In this document: piece by piece, positions 39,301 to 47,125 of the stretch
Numbering within the stretch: the stretch's first letter is position 1
Layout of the letters: each line of letters opens with the position of its first letter
Source of the DNA: Streptomyces sp. CC228A
GTDB lineage: Bacteria > Actinomycetota > Actinomycetes > Streptomycetales > Streptomycetaceae
Length of the DNA stretch: 64,000 nucleotides
Direction: 5' to 3'
Assembly: GCF_021390935.1 (NCBI RefSeq)
Contig: NZ_JAJPUI010000001.1
Location: 124,001 to 188,000, forward strand
The notes under the pieces: generated by a model
Told to the model about the DNA's origin: nothing
Databases searched by the model: none
Seen by the model: the letters and a program-made list of their open reading frames with translations, nothing else
Program-made: the position numbers and the translations under genes

Positions 39301-39756
39301 CGGGAGGTGGCGGACCTCGTCGCCGCCGGGCTGGGCAACCAGGAGATCGCGGCCCGGCTGGTCATCGCCCGCCGCACGGCGGAGAGCCACGTCGGGCGCG
39401 CCCTGGCGAAGCTGGGGCTGACCTCCAGGACCCAGCTGGCCGCCTGGGTGCACGAGCGGCGCGCGGCGGGGGCCCTGCCGGCACGTGAACGGGTGGCGGC
39501 ACCGCGCGTACCCGTGCACACGGGTGAGGAGACCGTCCCCGTGCAGCCCGCCCCTGCCGGGCGACCCCCGTGCCCGCGGTGCGCCGCGCTACCGCCCCGC
39601 CGGATACCGGACCGGCCCACCGGGCGGCGGCCCCGCGTCAGCGGCCCGCGGCCCGGGCGCCGTGCGCGCCGCCGCGGCGGCGCCCAGGAGGCCCGCGTCC
39701 GTGCCGGTCACGGCCGGCGCCACCGTCAGCCCCGGACGAAGGAGAGCGCGGCGTAG
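36325..39756 (+). CDS. NB-ARC ATPase / LuxR-type transcriptional regulator
   Basis: Large regulator, more than 1,050 residues. An N-terminal NB-ARC ATPase (residues 15-160: [40 protein letters not shown]) is split by a 250-residue Pro/Arg/Ala-rich insert, then continues ([75 protein letters not shown]). TPR-like repeats follow, then a LuxR HTH ([36 protein letters not shown] in order) at about residues 990-1050. Walker A Lys reads Met. Inside the insert the +1 frame from about 36860 to 37300 looks more natural, so two further base errors are likely. The literal end overlaps the ROK kinase gene; one lost base would end it at TGA 39486-39488. Confidence 0.82.
   Translation: [1143 protein letters not shown]
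37294..37392. repeat. 33-bp tandem repeat inside the NB-ARC insert
   Basis: GGGCCTGCGCCGACC recurs at 37294, 37327 and 37360, a 33-bp (11-codon) unit giving SGPAPT and variants. It lies in the low-complexity insert of the regulator. Confidence 0.85.
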
Positions 39757-40617
39757 TCCCGCAGGGCGCGCCGCAGCGGTGCGAACAGCACGTCGCCCGC
39801 GCCGCCACTCCCCGCCGACGACCGCGATGTCGACCTCCACCAGCGTGGCGGTGGCGGCGATGCCCGCCGCCAGGGCGCGGGCGGCCCGGTCGAAGGAGGC
39901 CCGCGCGGCGGGGTCGCCGAGACGGGCCGACGCGGCGACCGCCGCCGCCGTGGCGTCGCCGTCGGCTGCGGGGCGCCAGCCGTTCTCCAGGGCGCGTCGG
40001 GCGATGTTGGGGCCGCTGGCGATCCCTTCGAGGCAGCCGCGGCCCCCGCACGGGCAGGGGTCGCCGTCCAGGTCGACGCTCATGTGGCCGATGTGGCCGG
40101 CGTTGCCGGTGGGCCCCGGGTGGAGGCGCCCGCCGAGGACGAGACCGCCGCCGACTCCGGTGGAGACCACCAGGCACAGGGCGTTGTCATGGCCCCTGGC
40201 CGCGCCCTGCCAGTGCTCGGCCGCGGTCATGGCGACGCCGTCGCCGATCAGTGTGACCGGCAGGCCGCCCCCGGTGGCCGTCCGGACCCGGTCGACCAGC
40301 GGGTAGCCGCGCCAGGCGGGGACGTTGACCGGGCTGACCGTGCCGGCCGAGGCGTCCACCGGGCCGGCGCTGCCGATGCCGATGGCCTCCGCGCACCGCC
40401 ACAGCGGGGAGGCGGCCAGGTCGGCGAGGACCGCTTCCACCGCGCCCATCACCGTGTCGGCTCCCTGCCGCGCGGGGGTGGGCCGCCGGCTCCGGGCCCG
40501 GAACCGGCCGGCGCCGTCCACGAGGGCGCCCGCGATCTTGGTGCCGCCGATGTCCAGTGCCGCCACGATCCGGTCGGGCCGGTGCCGCGTGTGCTGGGAC
40601 AGCGCCTCGGTGTACAT
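39589..40617 (-). pseudogene. ROK family sugar kinase (two frame breaks near the C-terminus)
   Basis: About 342 residues. Glucokinase-type ROK protein: ALDIGGTKIAGALVD (phosphate loop), GIGSAGPVDASAGTV, LIGDGVAMTAAEH (catalytic Asp in the GD motif), VVSTGVGGGLVLGGRLH, GHIGHMSVDLDGDPCPCGGRGCLEGIASG (zinc CxCGxxGCL). It lacks an HTH, so it is an enzyme, probably an ATP- or polyphosphate-dependent glucose or related sugar kinase. The frame leaves at the C run 39810-39813 (one base extra, or two missing) and returns at 39730-39733 (one missing); between them the natural reading is SGGAGDVLFAPLRRALRDYAALSFVRG. ATG 40617. Divergent from a LacI regulator. Confidence 0.83.
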
Positions 40618-40959
40618 GGCCGTCGGATCCCCCGTAGTCGTTCGGTCGTAGCAGGTCGCGGCCCGTCTCCGCGCCCGCAGGGCCGGGCGCCTGGCCGTCA
40701 CGCCGGTGGTGCGTGGCGGGCGCGGCGGTGGCGGCCCGCTTGCCCCCTGCCGTCCGGTGCGGCGGACGGCGGGTGCGGGACGCGGCGTACGGCGAGACAC
40801 CTGCGGCCACGCCCCCTTCCCGGACGCCGGTCGTCCCGGGGCGCGTCGCCGCACGCACGGCCGGTCTGCCGCGCACTGCGGCGGACGGCGGGTCCGGCGC
40901 TCCTGACGTGCCGTCGGACCCGCCGGGGCGGGTTGGCCTCCCGTGCAGTGTGCAAGCTT

Positions 40960-40986
40960 TTGACAACGTTGTCCAGGGCCTATGCT
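40960..40986 (+). promoter_or_regulatory. LacI-type operator overlapping a TTGACA box
   Basis: GACAACGTTGTC (40962-40973) is a perfect 12-bp palindrome with the central CG usual for LacI-family operators. It overlaps a perfect -35, TTGACA (40960-40965); TATGCT at 40981-40986 may be the -10, with a short spacer of 15. It lies about 70 bases upstream of the LacI start, so autoregulation is likely, perhaps with control of the divergent kinase. Confidence 0.75.
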
Positions 40987-41042
40987 CAACCGTCGTACGA
41001 GTCGTACGGCAAGCCGACCGGAACAGGACAGGACTGCGCACC

Positions 41043-42086
41043 GTGGCCGACAACGCCAGGACCGCCCGAAGCCCCGCCGCCGCCCGCTACGGCACCCGGC
41101 CCACCATGAAGGACGTGGCCGCCCGGGCGGGCGTGGGGCTGAAGACCGTGTCCCGGGTGGTGAACGGCGAGCCGGGCGTCACCGCGGACACCGAGCGCCG
41201 CGTCCAGGAGGCCATCGAGGCCCTGGGGTTCCGCAGGAACGACAGCGCGCGGGTGCTCCGCAAGGGCCGCACCGCGTCCGTCGGCCTGGTACTGGAGGAT
41301 CTCGCCGACCCGTTCTACGGGCCCCTGAGCCGGGCCGTGGAGGAGGTCGCGCGCGCCCACGGCGCCCTGCTGATCAACGGGTCGAGCGCGGAGGACCCCG
41401 ACCGCGAGCAGGAACTCGCCCTGGCCCTGTGCGCGCGGCGCGTGGACGGGCTGATCGTCATCCCCGCCGGGACGGACCACCGCTACCTGGAGCCCGAGAT
41501 CCGGGCCGGGGTCGCCACCGTCTTCGTCGACCGGCCCGCGGGCCGGATCGAGGCCGACACCGTGCTGTCCGACAGCTTCGGCGGGGCCCGCGCGGGCGTC
41601 GCCCACCTCATCGCGCACGGCCACCGCAGGATCGGCTTCATCGGCGACCAGCCGCGCATCCACACCGCCGTGGAGCGGTTGCGCGGCTACCGGGCGGCCA
41701 TGGAGGACGCCGGGCTGCCCGTGGACGACGCGTGGGTGTCGCTCGGCTCGACAGAACCGGCACGGGTACGGGAGGCGGTGGCGGCCATGCTGACCGGCCC
41801 CGCCGCGGTGACCGCGCTGTTCGCGGGCAACAACCGGGTGACCGTGACCGCCGTACGGGAGCTCGCCGCGCGGGGCCGGCCGGTCGCCCTGGTCGGCTTC
41901 GACGACATCGAACTGGCCGACCTGCTGGGGATCACGGTGATCGCGCAGGACGCCGCCGCACTGGGGCGCACGGCCGCGGAACGGCTCTTCCACCGACTGG
42001 ACGGCGCGCAGGGGCCCGCCGCGCGGGTGGAGCTCCCCACGGTGCTGGTCCCCCGCGGGTCGGGCGAGATCCCGCCCCGAACGTAG
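41043..42086 (+). CDS. LacI family transcriptional regulator
   Basis: A 347-residue repressor. HTH and hinge: TMKDVAARAGVGLKTVSRVVNGEPGV in order, ALGFRRNDSARVLRKGRT; periplasmic-binding-protein-like sugar domain with VGLVLEDLADPFYGPLSRAVE, DGLIVIPAG, VFVDRP, HRRIGFIGDQ, and LVGFDDIELADLL. GTG 41043 is chosen; a later ATG at 41106 would remove 21 residues before the HTH. It is divergent from the ROK kinase gene, and a palindromic operator lies between, so it probably senses a sugar handled by the kinase. Confidence 0.93.
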   Translation: MADNARTARSPAAARYGTRPTMKDVAARAGVGLKTVSRVVNGEPGVTADTERRVQEAIEALGFRRNDSARVLRKGRTASVGLVLEDLADPFYGPLSRAVEEVARAHGALLINGSSAEDPDREQELALALCARRVDGLIVIPAGTDHRYLEPEIRAGVATVFVDRPAGRIEADTVLSDSFGGARAGVAHLIAHGHRRIGFIGDQPRIHTAVERLRGYRAAMEDAGLPVDDAWVSLGSTEPARVREAVAAMLTGPAAVTALFAGNNRVTVTAVRELAARGRPVALVGFDDIELADLLGITVIAQDAAALGRTAAERLFHRLDGAQGPAARVELPTVLVPRGSGEIPPRT

Positions 42087-42113
42087 GGCTGCGGGCGGCG
42101 GTTCGTCCCCGCC

Positions 42114-42140
42114 GCCGGGCTCCCGGACGCGGAGCCCGGC
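42114..42140. terminator. Hairpin between convergent lacI-type and terC genes
   Basis: GCCGGGCTCC (42114-42123) and GGAGCCCGGC (42131-42140) form a perfect 10-bp stem with a 7-base loop, shortly after the regulator stop codon. Confidence 0.65.
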
Positions 42141-42349
42141 TCTGGGCCCTGCACCTTCCCTGCCCGTGCCGCCACCTGGCGCAGCGGTCCCGCGCGCACG
42201 TGCCGCGGCCGCGCCGGGTGGCCACCGCCGGGCGGAGGGCTGCGCGGGCGGGCGGCGCGTGCCGGACGGCGGACGGCTGCGCGGGCGGCGGCAGTGGCCG
42301 TGCGGAGTCGGTCGGCGGGGTGCCCGGATGCCGGGCGGGGCCGGGGTGC

Positions 42350-43525
42350 TCATGAGGGTCGGCGCGGGCCGTGCGGTCCGGTCGAGCGGGGGCCGGGCAC
42401 CGGCTCGGGGTACGGGCCGCCCGGCCCCGTCTCCGGCACCGGCCCGGGGCGCGGGCCGGTCGGCTCCGCCGCGGACGCCGGCTCGGTGTGCGGACCGGTC
42501 CCGGGCCCCGCCCCGGAGTGCGGACCGGCGGGGCCGGCCGCGGGCTCGGGAGCCGCGGAACTCCTGGCCCCGCCCCCGGGGTCGCCGTCCGCTGGGTCGC
42601 CGCGGGTGGCCAGGAGGGACCAGGCGATGGACACGGTGAGGGTCACCACGATCACGCCCAGCGTCAGCGGGATCGGCAGCTTCCCCACCGGGGTCTCCGA
42701 AAGGATCAGCTTCACCCCGGCGAAGGCCAGCAGCACGGCCAGCCCGTAGTGCAGATAGGCGAACCGGCGCAGCAGCCCGGCCAGGCAGAAGTACAGACTC
42801 CGCAGCCCCAGGATGGCGAAGGCGTTGGCCGTCCACACCAGGAACGTGTTGGTGGTGATCGCCAGGATCGCAGCGACCGAGTCGACGGCGAAGACCAGGT
42901 CCGTGGCCTCGATCGCGACCAGCGCCACGAACAGCAGGGTGGCCACCCGCCGCCCGTCGATCCTCGTGAAGAACCGGTCGCCGTGGTACCTCGCGTCGGT
43001 GGGCACGATCCTCTTGACCAGGCGGACGACGGGGTTGCGGTCAGGGTCCACCTCCACGTCCTTGGAGACGGCCATCTTCCAGCCGGTCCAGATCAGGAAC
43101 GCCCCGAACAGGTAGGCGCTCCAGAAGAACAGCTGCAGCAGTTCGGCGCCGACGAAGATGAACACCAGCCGGAAGAGCAGGGCGCCGACGACGCCCCAGA
43201 AGAGCACCTTGTGCCGGTAGGCGTCGGGGACGGCGAAGAAGGAGAAGACCAGCGCGAAGACGAAGACGTTGTCGACCGACAGCGCCTTCTCGATGAGATA
43301 GCCCGCGTAGTAGGTGGAGGACACTTCGGCGCCCTGCCAGACCAGCAGGACCAGGCCGAAGGCGAGGCCGATCGCGATCCACGCCCCGGACCACAGGGCG
43401 GCTTCCTTGAAGCCGATGACGTGGCTGTCGCGGTGGGCGATCAGGTCGACGGCGAGCATGACGGCGATGACGAGCGTGACGGCGGCCCACGCCCACAGCG
43501 GGACGGTGAACGACAGGGTACTCAT
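42350..43525 (-). CDS. TerC family integral membrane protein (Alx-like)
   Basis: A 391-residue protein with about nine membrane segments in the first 315 residues. Family marks: LSVDNVFVFALVFSFFAVP (acidic site in helix), RHKVLFWGVVGALLFRLVFIFVGAELL in order, RFFTRIDGRRVATLLFVALVAIEATDLVFAVDSVAAILAI in order, LYFCLAGLLRRFAYLHYGLAVLLAFAGVKLIL. The paired acidic residues in the SVDN and TDLVFAVDS segments are the metal site of TerC/Alx manganese exporters. The C-terminal 75 residues are Pro/Gly/Ala-rich and disordered. I looked upstream for a manganese (yybP-ykoY) riboswitch and saw none. Confidence 0.93.
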   Translation of the reverse strand: MSTLSFTVPLWAWAAVTLVIAVMLAVDLIAHRDSHVIGFKEAALWSGAWIAIGLAFGLVLLVWQGAEVSSTYYAGYLIEKALSVDNVFVFALVFSFFAVPDAYRHKVLFWGVVGALLFRLVFIFVGAELLQLFFWSAYLFGAFLIWTGWKMAVSKDVEVDPDRNPVVRLVKRIVPTDARYHGDRFFTRIDGRRVATLLFVALVAIEATDLVFAVDSVAAILAITTNTFLVWTANAFAILGLRSLYFCLAGLLRRFAYLHYGLAVLLAFAGVKLILSETPVGKLPIPLTLGVIVVTLTVSIAWSLLATRGDPADGDPGGGARSSAAPEPAAGPAGPHSGAGPGTGPHTEPASAAEPTGPRPGPVPETGPGGPYPEPVPGPRSTGPHGPRRPS

Positions 43526-43645
43526 GGCGGATCGGCTTCCTTCCTCGCGCTCGGGACGGCGGACGGGCGGGTGGGGAAGAGCGGCGGAGCCGGCCGGGCC
43601 AGCCGTGGAGCAGGGCCGGGCCGGGTCCGCCGCTTCAGCCGGGTG

Positions 43646-44358
43646 TCACGCCCCCGGCCCTGCCGGACGGCGGTCGTCCGGTGGCGCGGCCCTGTCGCCG
43701 GAGCGAGGTGCCGCAGGGCGGGGAGCGGCTGTGCGCGCGGAAGGAGCCACCGTCCCGAGGCCCCGGCGTTCGGGGCGGCCGACCGGCCCGGCCGGGAGGT
43801 GCCCGTCGGCCAGTGCCCACACGTGGCGCACCACCGCGGGCGGCAGGCCGGTCGCGTGGCTGCCGGCACGGGCCGGGGCGACGGCGTGGACGAAGGCGCC
43901 GCCCCGCCGCAGGGAGGCGTCGATCAGGCTCCGCGCGTCCAGACCGTCCGGTCCCCTGCGGGAGGCCACCACCAGAGGGGAGTAGTGGCGGGCCGCCAGG
44001 TCCAGCACCGCCCCGGCGGCCCCGGGCCCCGGCCGCCCGCCCGGCCCGTGAGGAGGCGGGTGGCGACAGGGATGCAGCCGACACCGTCGCGCCGCAGCCT
44101 GGCCAGTACCCGCGCCAGGTGCACGCCCGCGGGGGCGGTGTCCTCGCCGACCCCGGCGGACGGTCGCGGCCGGTCGGGCAGGGCCACGACGAGCAGCACG
44201 GGGACGCGTCGGGGGGCGGCCAGGCGGGCGGCGGCGTCCACCACCGCGAGGTCGTCGGGCCGATCGGTCACCAGTGCGGTGACCGGCTGCGGCAGGGACA
44301 GGGGCAGAGCCGGGGGGCTGGTGGCGGGGTGCGTCTCGGTCGCGGTCGGGGTGGCCAT
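43646..44358 (-). pseudogene. Universal-stress-protein-like gene (one frame break)
   Basis: About 238 residues. The first part carries VTALVTDRPDDLAVVDAAARLAAPRRVPVLLVVALPD and HLARVLARLRRDGVGCIPVATRLLTG in order; after the break LDLAARHYSPLVVASRRGPDGLDARSLIDASLRRGGAFVHAVAP. The alternation of beta strands and the PLVVASRRGPDGL loop resembles Usp-type ATP-binding folds (compare LVVGSRG), but the match is loose. The frames join with one lost base in the G/C-rich segment at about 44021-44038, restoring GAAGAVLDLA. ATG 44358 has AAAGGGGG before it. The promoter side contains a TTTTTCG periodic motif. Confidence 0.6.
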
Positions 44359-44433
44359 CGAAAGCCCCCTTTCAGAGGGGCCGGAGGAGCGGGGATGCGT
44401 CCAGCGTCACCCGACCGCACAAGCCACGTCAAG

Positions 44434-44468
44434 TTTTTCGCGAAATGTTTTTCGTCAATCATTTTTCG
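44434..44468. promoter_or_regulatory. Three TTTTTCG motifs at 14-bp steps
   Basis: TTTTTCG occurs at 44434, 44448 and 44462, exactly 14 bp apart, in an AT-rich island within very GC-rich DNA. A palindrome TTTCGCGAAA (44436-44445) overlaps the first copy. The island lies about 75-110 bases upstream of the stress-protein ATG on the minus strand. Confidence 0.7.
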
Positions 44469-44479
44469 CTCAAAGTCGG

Positions 44480-45000
44480 CGGGAACGCGGTGTCCCGCCC
44501 GTGCGGCAGGGCAGACGCGGGCTCCTGCGGGCGGGGCGGGGCGGAGGCCGGCCCCTGCCCAGGAGGCGTGGCACGGTCCTCTGCGGAGGCACCACACCGC
44601 GTGGAGGCCGCCGAGCCCCGAGGACGCGAGCAGGGCAGGAAGGCCGCGCGGGCCAGGAGGACACGGCGGGGCGCCGCCAGGAGGCGGCGCCCCGTACACC
44701 CGCCAAGCGCCCTCGGCCCGCCGGACCCACTCCGACCGACCAGACCCACGCCAAGCACCCTCGGCCCACCAGACCCACGCCAAGCGACTCCGGCCCGCCG
44801 GACCCACTCGGGCCCCGGGCCCTACGCCGAGCCGCTCCGACCCATCAGACCTCCGCCGACCTGCCTACCCGAACCCCCACCCCCCGCTCCGCCCCACTCG
44901 CCCCCAGCCCACCGCACCCGCCGGCCCCACCCGACCCGACCGCCCTCGCACCCACCGCGCCCCCGACCCCGCACCGAACCACTCGCCCTCGGACCCGCCG
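44480..45000. other. Gene-free stretch with degenerate repeats
   Basis: Together with the AT-rich island this fills the 667 bases between the stress-protein start and the kinase locus end. From about 44700 to 44815 a phrase like CCAGACCCACGCCAAGC recurs (two good copies, two poor ones). I see no gene I can support. Confidence 0.45.
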
Positions 45001-45014
45001 TGCCCCCGGGTCCG
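44990..45014. terminator. Hairpin after the kinase locus
   Basis: CGGACCCG (44990-44997) and CGGGTCCG (45007-45014) form a perfect 8-bp stem, 12 bases beyond the stop codon at 45026 in the direction of transcription. Confidence 0.6.
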
Positions 45015-45025
45015 GTGGAGGGAAG

Positions 45026-45763
45026 TCAGCAGACCGGCAGGCCGGGCACCGGCGCGTCGTTGTCGCCGCCCTGGAGGTAGACGTCGCTGACCCACACGTC
45101 GACATTGCCGCTGTCGTCGTCGGTCTTGGCCCACCAGACGTTCGTCCACTCCCCCGACGTCTCGCGGCGGCCGAGGTTGGCCTGGCACGAGAAGTAGTTC
45201 TTCCCGGCGTTGAGGACCCCTGCCTGGCGGCCGTCGCTCCAGTACGTCGTCGCGGTGCGCCACACCGTGCAGTCGTACTTGCCGTCCGCCCGGGGGAAGC
45301 ACGCCGGCTCCTGGGGCGCGGCTCCCCCGCCGCTCGTGGCGGCCGGGGAGGCACCGGTCGCCGCGCCACCGCTCGTGGCGGTGGAGCCGCCGCCGGTGCT
45401 TCCCTTCCGCGCGGCGGAGCCCGTCCGGGACGGGGTGGCGGAAGGTGAGGCCGAGGCGCGGGACGGCGACGAGGAAGGCGACGGGGCGGCGGAGCGCGCC
45501 GCGCCGCTGCCGGAGGCCGCGGGCGACGGTTCGTCGCCGGGGGTGAGGGGCAGGGCCTCTCCGCCGTCCGGGCCCCCGACACCCCCTCCGCCCGCGGCGG
45601 CTCCGTCCCCGCCGCCGGCCGCGGAGGGCGCCCCGGCGGCCGCGGTCGGGTCACCGTTCGTCAGGAGGTACGTCGCCCCGCCCCCGGCCAGCACCACGGC
45701 GGCGACCGCGGCGGCGACGAGCGCCCGGGACGTGCCGCGGCGCCTGCGCGCCCCTTCCCTCAC
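45026..45763 (-). CDS. Membrane-anchored extracellular domain, probably the C-terminus of the Ser/Thr kinase
   Basis: 245 residues: a basic start (REGARRRRGTSRA), one membrane segment (ALVAAAVAAVVLAGGGATYLL), a Ser/Thr/Ala/Pro-rich spacer, and a 90-residue extracellular domain with four Cys (CFPRADGKYDCTVW, YFSCQANLG, PGLPVC) and SH3-like VWSDGRQAG, WTNVWWAKTDD, VWVSDVYLQGG. Its GTG start overlaps the kinase stop (GTGA). In relatives I recall, kinase and this part are one protein. A one-base loss near 45785-45800 would join them as ERAEGPAAPVREG. Real coupling of two proteins is the other possibility. Confidence 0.72.
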   Translation of the reverse strand: MREGARRRRGTSRALVAAAVAAVVLAGGGATYLLTNGDPTAAAGAPSAAGGGDGAAAGGGGVGGPDGGEALPLTPGDEPSPAASGSGAARSAAPSPSSSPSRASASPSATPSRTGSAARKGSTGGGSTATSGGAATGASPAATSGGGAAPQEPACFPRADGKYDCTVWRTATTYWSDGRQAGVLNAGKNYFSCQANLGRRETSGEWTNVWWAKTDDDSGNVDVWVSDVYLQGGDNDAPVPGLPVC

Positions 45764-47079
45764 GGGAGCCGCGGGGCCTTCCGCCCGCTCGCGTACCCGG
45801 TGCCACCGGCCACGGTGCCACCGGCCACGGCACCGGACGGGAACCCGCCGGGCACCGCACCGCCAGGTCCACCGGGTGCCGTACCGCCCCCTTCCGGACC
45901 GCCGGCCGCCGCGCTGCCGCCCCCGGCGGGGTCGGACGGGAAAGCGCCCACCGGCCCGAAGGCGCCGGCAGCCGCCCCCGCTGCCGTACCGGCGAAGCCC
46001 GCGGCGCCCGGTCCCGTACCGCCGGGCACCGGCGGCCAGGACCCGCCGCCTGTCGGCGCGCCGCTCGGCGGCGGGAAGGGAGCGGGTCCGAAGCCGGCGG
46101 GTTCGTGCGCGGCGGGTCCGAAGCCGGCCGGTTCCTGAGCGGCGGGCTGCGGGGCCGCCGCCGCGGGGCGGTCCGGCGCGTGGGCCGCCTCGGGCGCGCC
46201 GCCCGGAGGGTCAGCGAAGTCGGCCAGGAGCCGGGCGGCCGTCCGGGCGTCCGGGCGCTGCGCCGGGTCCTTGTGCATGAGCTGCTGGAGGAGCGATCCC
46301 AGCGGGCCGGCGCGCCGGGGTTCCGGCAGCGGCTCCACCACGATCGCGGTGAGCGTCGACCAGGTGGACGTGCGGCGGAACGGCGAGGTGCCCTCCACCG
46401 CCGCGTAGAGGGTGGCGCCCAGGGCCCACACGTCGGAGGCGGGTCCCGGCCGGCCGCCCTGGGCCCGCTCGGGCGCCAGGTAGTCGAGGGAGCCGACGAG
46501 TTCGCCGCTGCGGGTGAGGTGGGCGGTGGACCCGTCGCCCGGGTCCTCCATGGCGGCGATGCCGAAATCGGTGAGGACGACCCGGCCCGCCCCGTCCAGC
46601 AGGATGTTCCCGGGCTTGACATCGCGGTGCAGGACACCGGCGTCATGGGCGGCGGCCAGCGCCTCCAGCACCTTGGCGCCCGTCCGGGCGGCCTCGCGCG
46701 GGTCCACGGTGCCGCGCTCGGCCAGGACGTCCGCGAGGGAGGGGCCGTCGACGAGTTCCATGACGATGACCGGTCGGCCCTCGTGCTCGGCGATGTCGTG
46801 CACCGAGACGACACCGGGGTGCCGGACGCGGGCCGCCGCCCGGGCCTCCCGCTGCATCCGCAGCGTCAGCTCGGCCAGCTCGGGCGCGGACGAGTCCGTG
46901 TACGTCCGCAGTTCCTTGACGGCCACGTCGCGGCCGAGGACCTCGTCCACGGCCTGCCAGACGACGCCCATCCCCCCGCGCCCCAGCTGCCGGACGGGGC
47001 GGTACCGCCCCGCGATCAATGCTGCGTGCTCCCCCGAAGACACCGCTGGCCCCGTTCCCTTGTACGTCGGTGTGATCAA
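45760..47079 (-). CDS. Serine/threonine protein kinase (PknA/B-type)
   Basis: 439 residues as read. Kinase domain residues 25-290: GRGGMGVVWQAVD (P-loop), DVAVKEL (Lys), HRDVKPGNILL (catalytic loop), LTDFGIAAM (Mg loop), GSLDYLAPE (activation), DVWALGATLYAAVEGTSPF. A Pro/Ala/Gly-rich tail follows. The starting segment ITPTYKGTGPAVSSG is odd for the family; GTG/ATG choices nearer GEHAALIAGRYRP are possible. It would be cytoplasmic alone; the following membrane and extracellular part on the same strand makes it a receptor kinase. Confidence 0.9.
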   Translation of the reverse strand: MITPTYKGTGPAVSSGEHAALIAGRYRPVRQLGRGGMGVVWQAVDEVLGRDVAVKELRTYTDSSAPELAELTLRMQREARAAARVRHPGVVSVHDIAEHEGRPVIVMELVDGPSLADVLAERGTVDPREAARTGAKVLEALAAAHDAGVLHRDVKPGNILLDGAGRVVLTDFGIAAMEDPGDGSTAHLTRSGELVGSLDYLAPERAQGGRPGPASDVWALGATLYAAVEGTSPFRRTSTWSTLTAIVVEPLPEPRRAGPLGSLLQQLMHKDPAQRPDARTAARLLADFADPPGGAPEAAHAPDRPAAAAPQPAAQEPAGFGPAAHEPAGFGPAPFPPPSGAPTGGGSWPPVPGGTGPGAAGFAGTAAGAAAGAFGPVGAFPSDPAGGGSAAAGGPEGGGTAPGGPGGAVPGGFPSGAVAGGTVAGGTGYASGRKAPRLP

Positions 47080-47125
47080 CGGGTACAGGGTACGGGGCGG
47101 TGGCGGCGGCCCCGGCGTCCGGCGG

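Noticed and set aside
36298..39519. Long open frame on the minus strand opposite the NB-ARC/LuxR gene
   Set aside because: Long antisense frames are expected at this GC content; the sequence is repetitive Arg/Gly/His-rich with no recognisable domain, while the plus strand holds clear domains.
43526..43650. Manganese riboswitch before terC
   Set aside because: No conserved yybP-ykoY core is visible upstream of the start at 43525.
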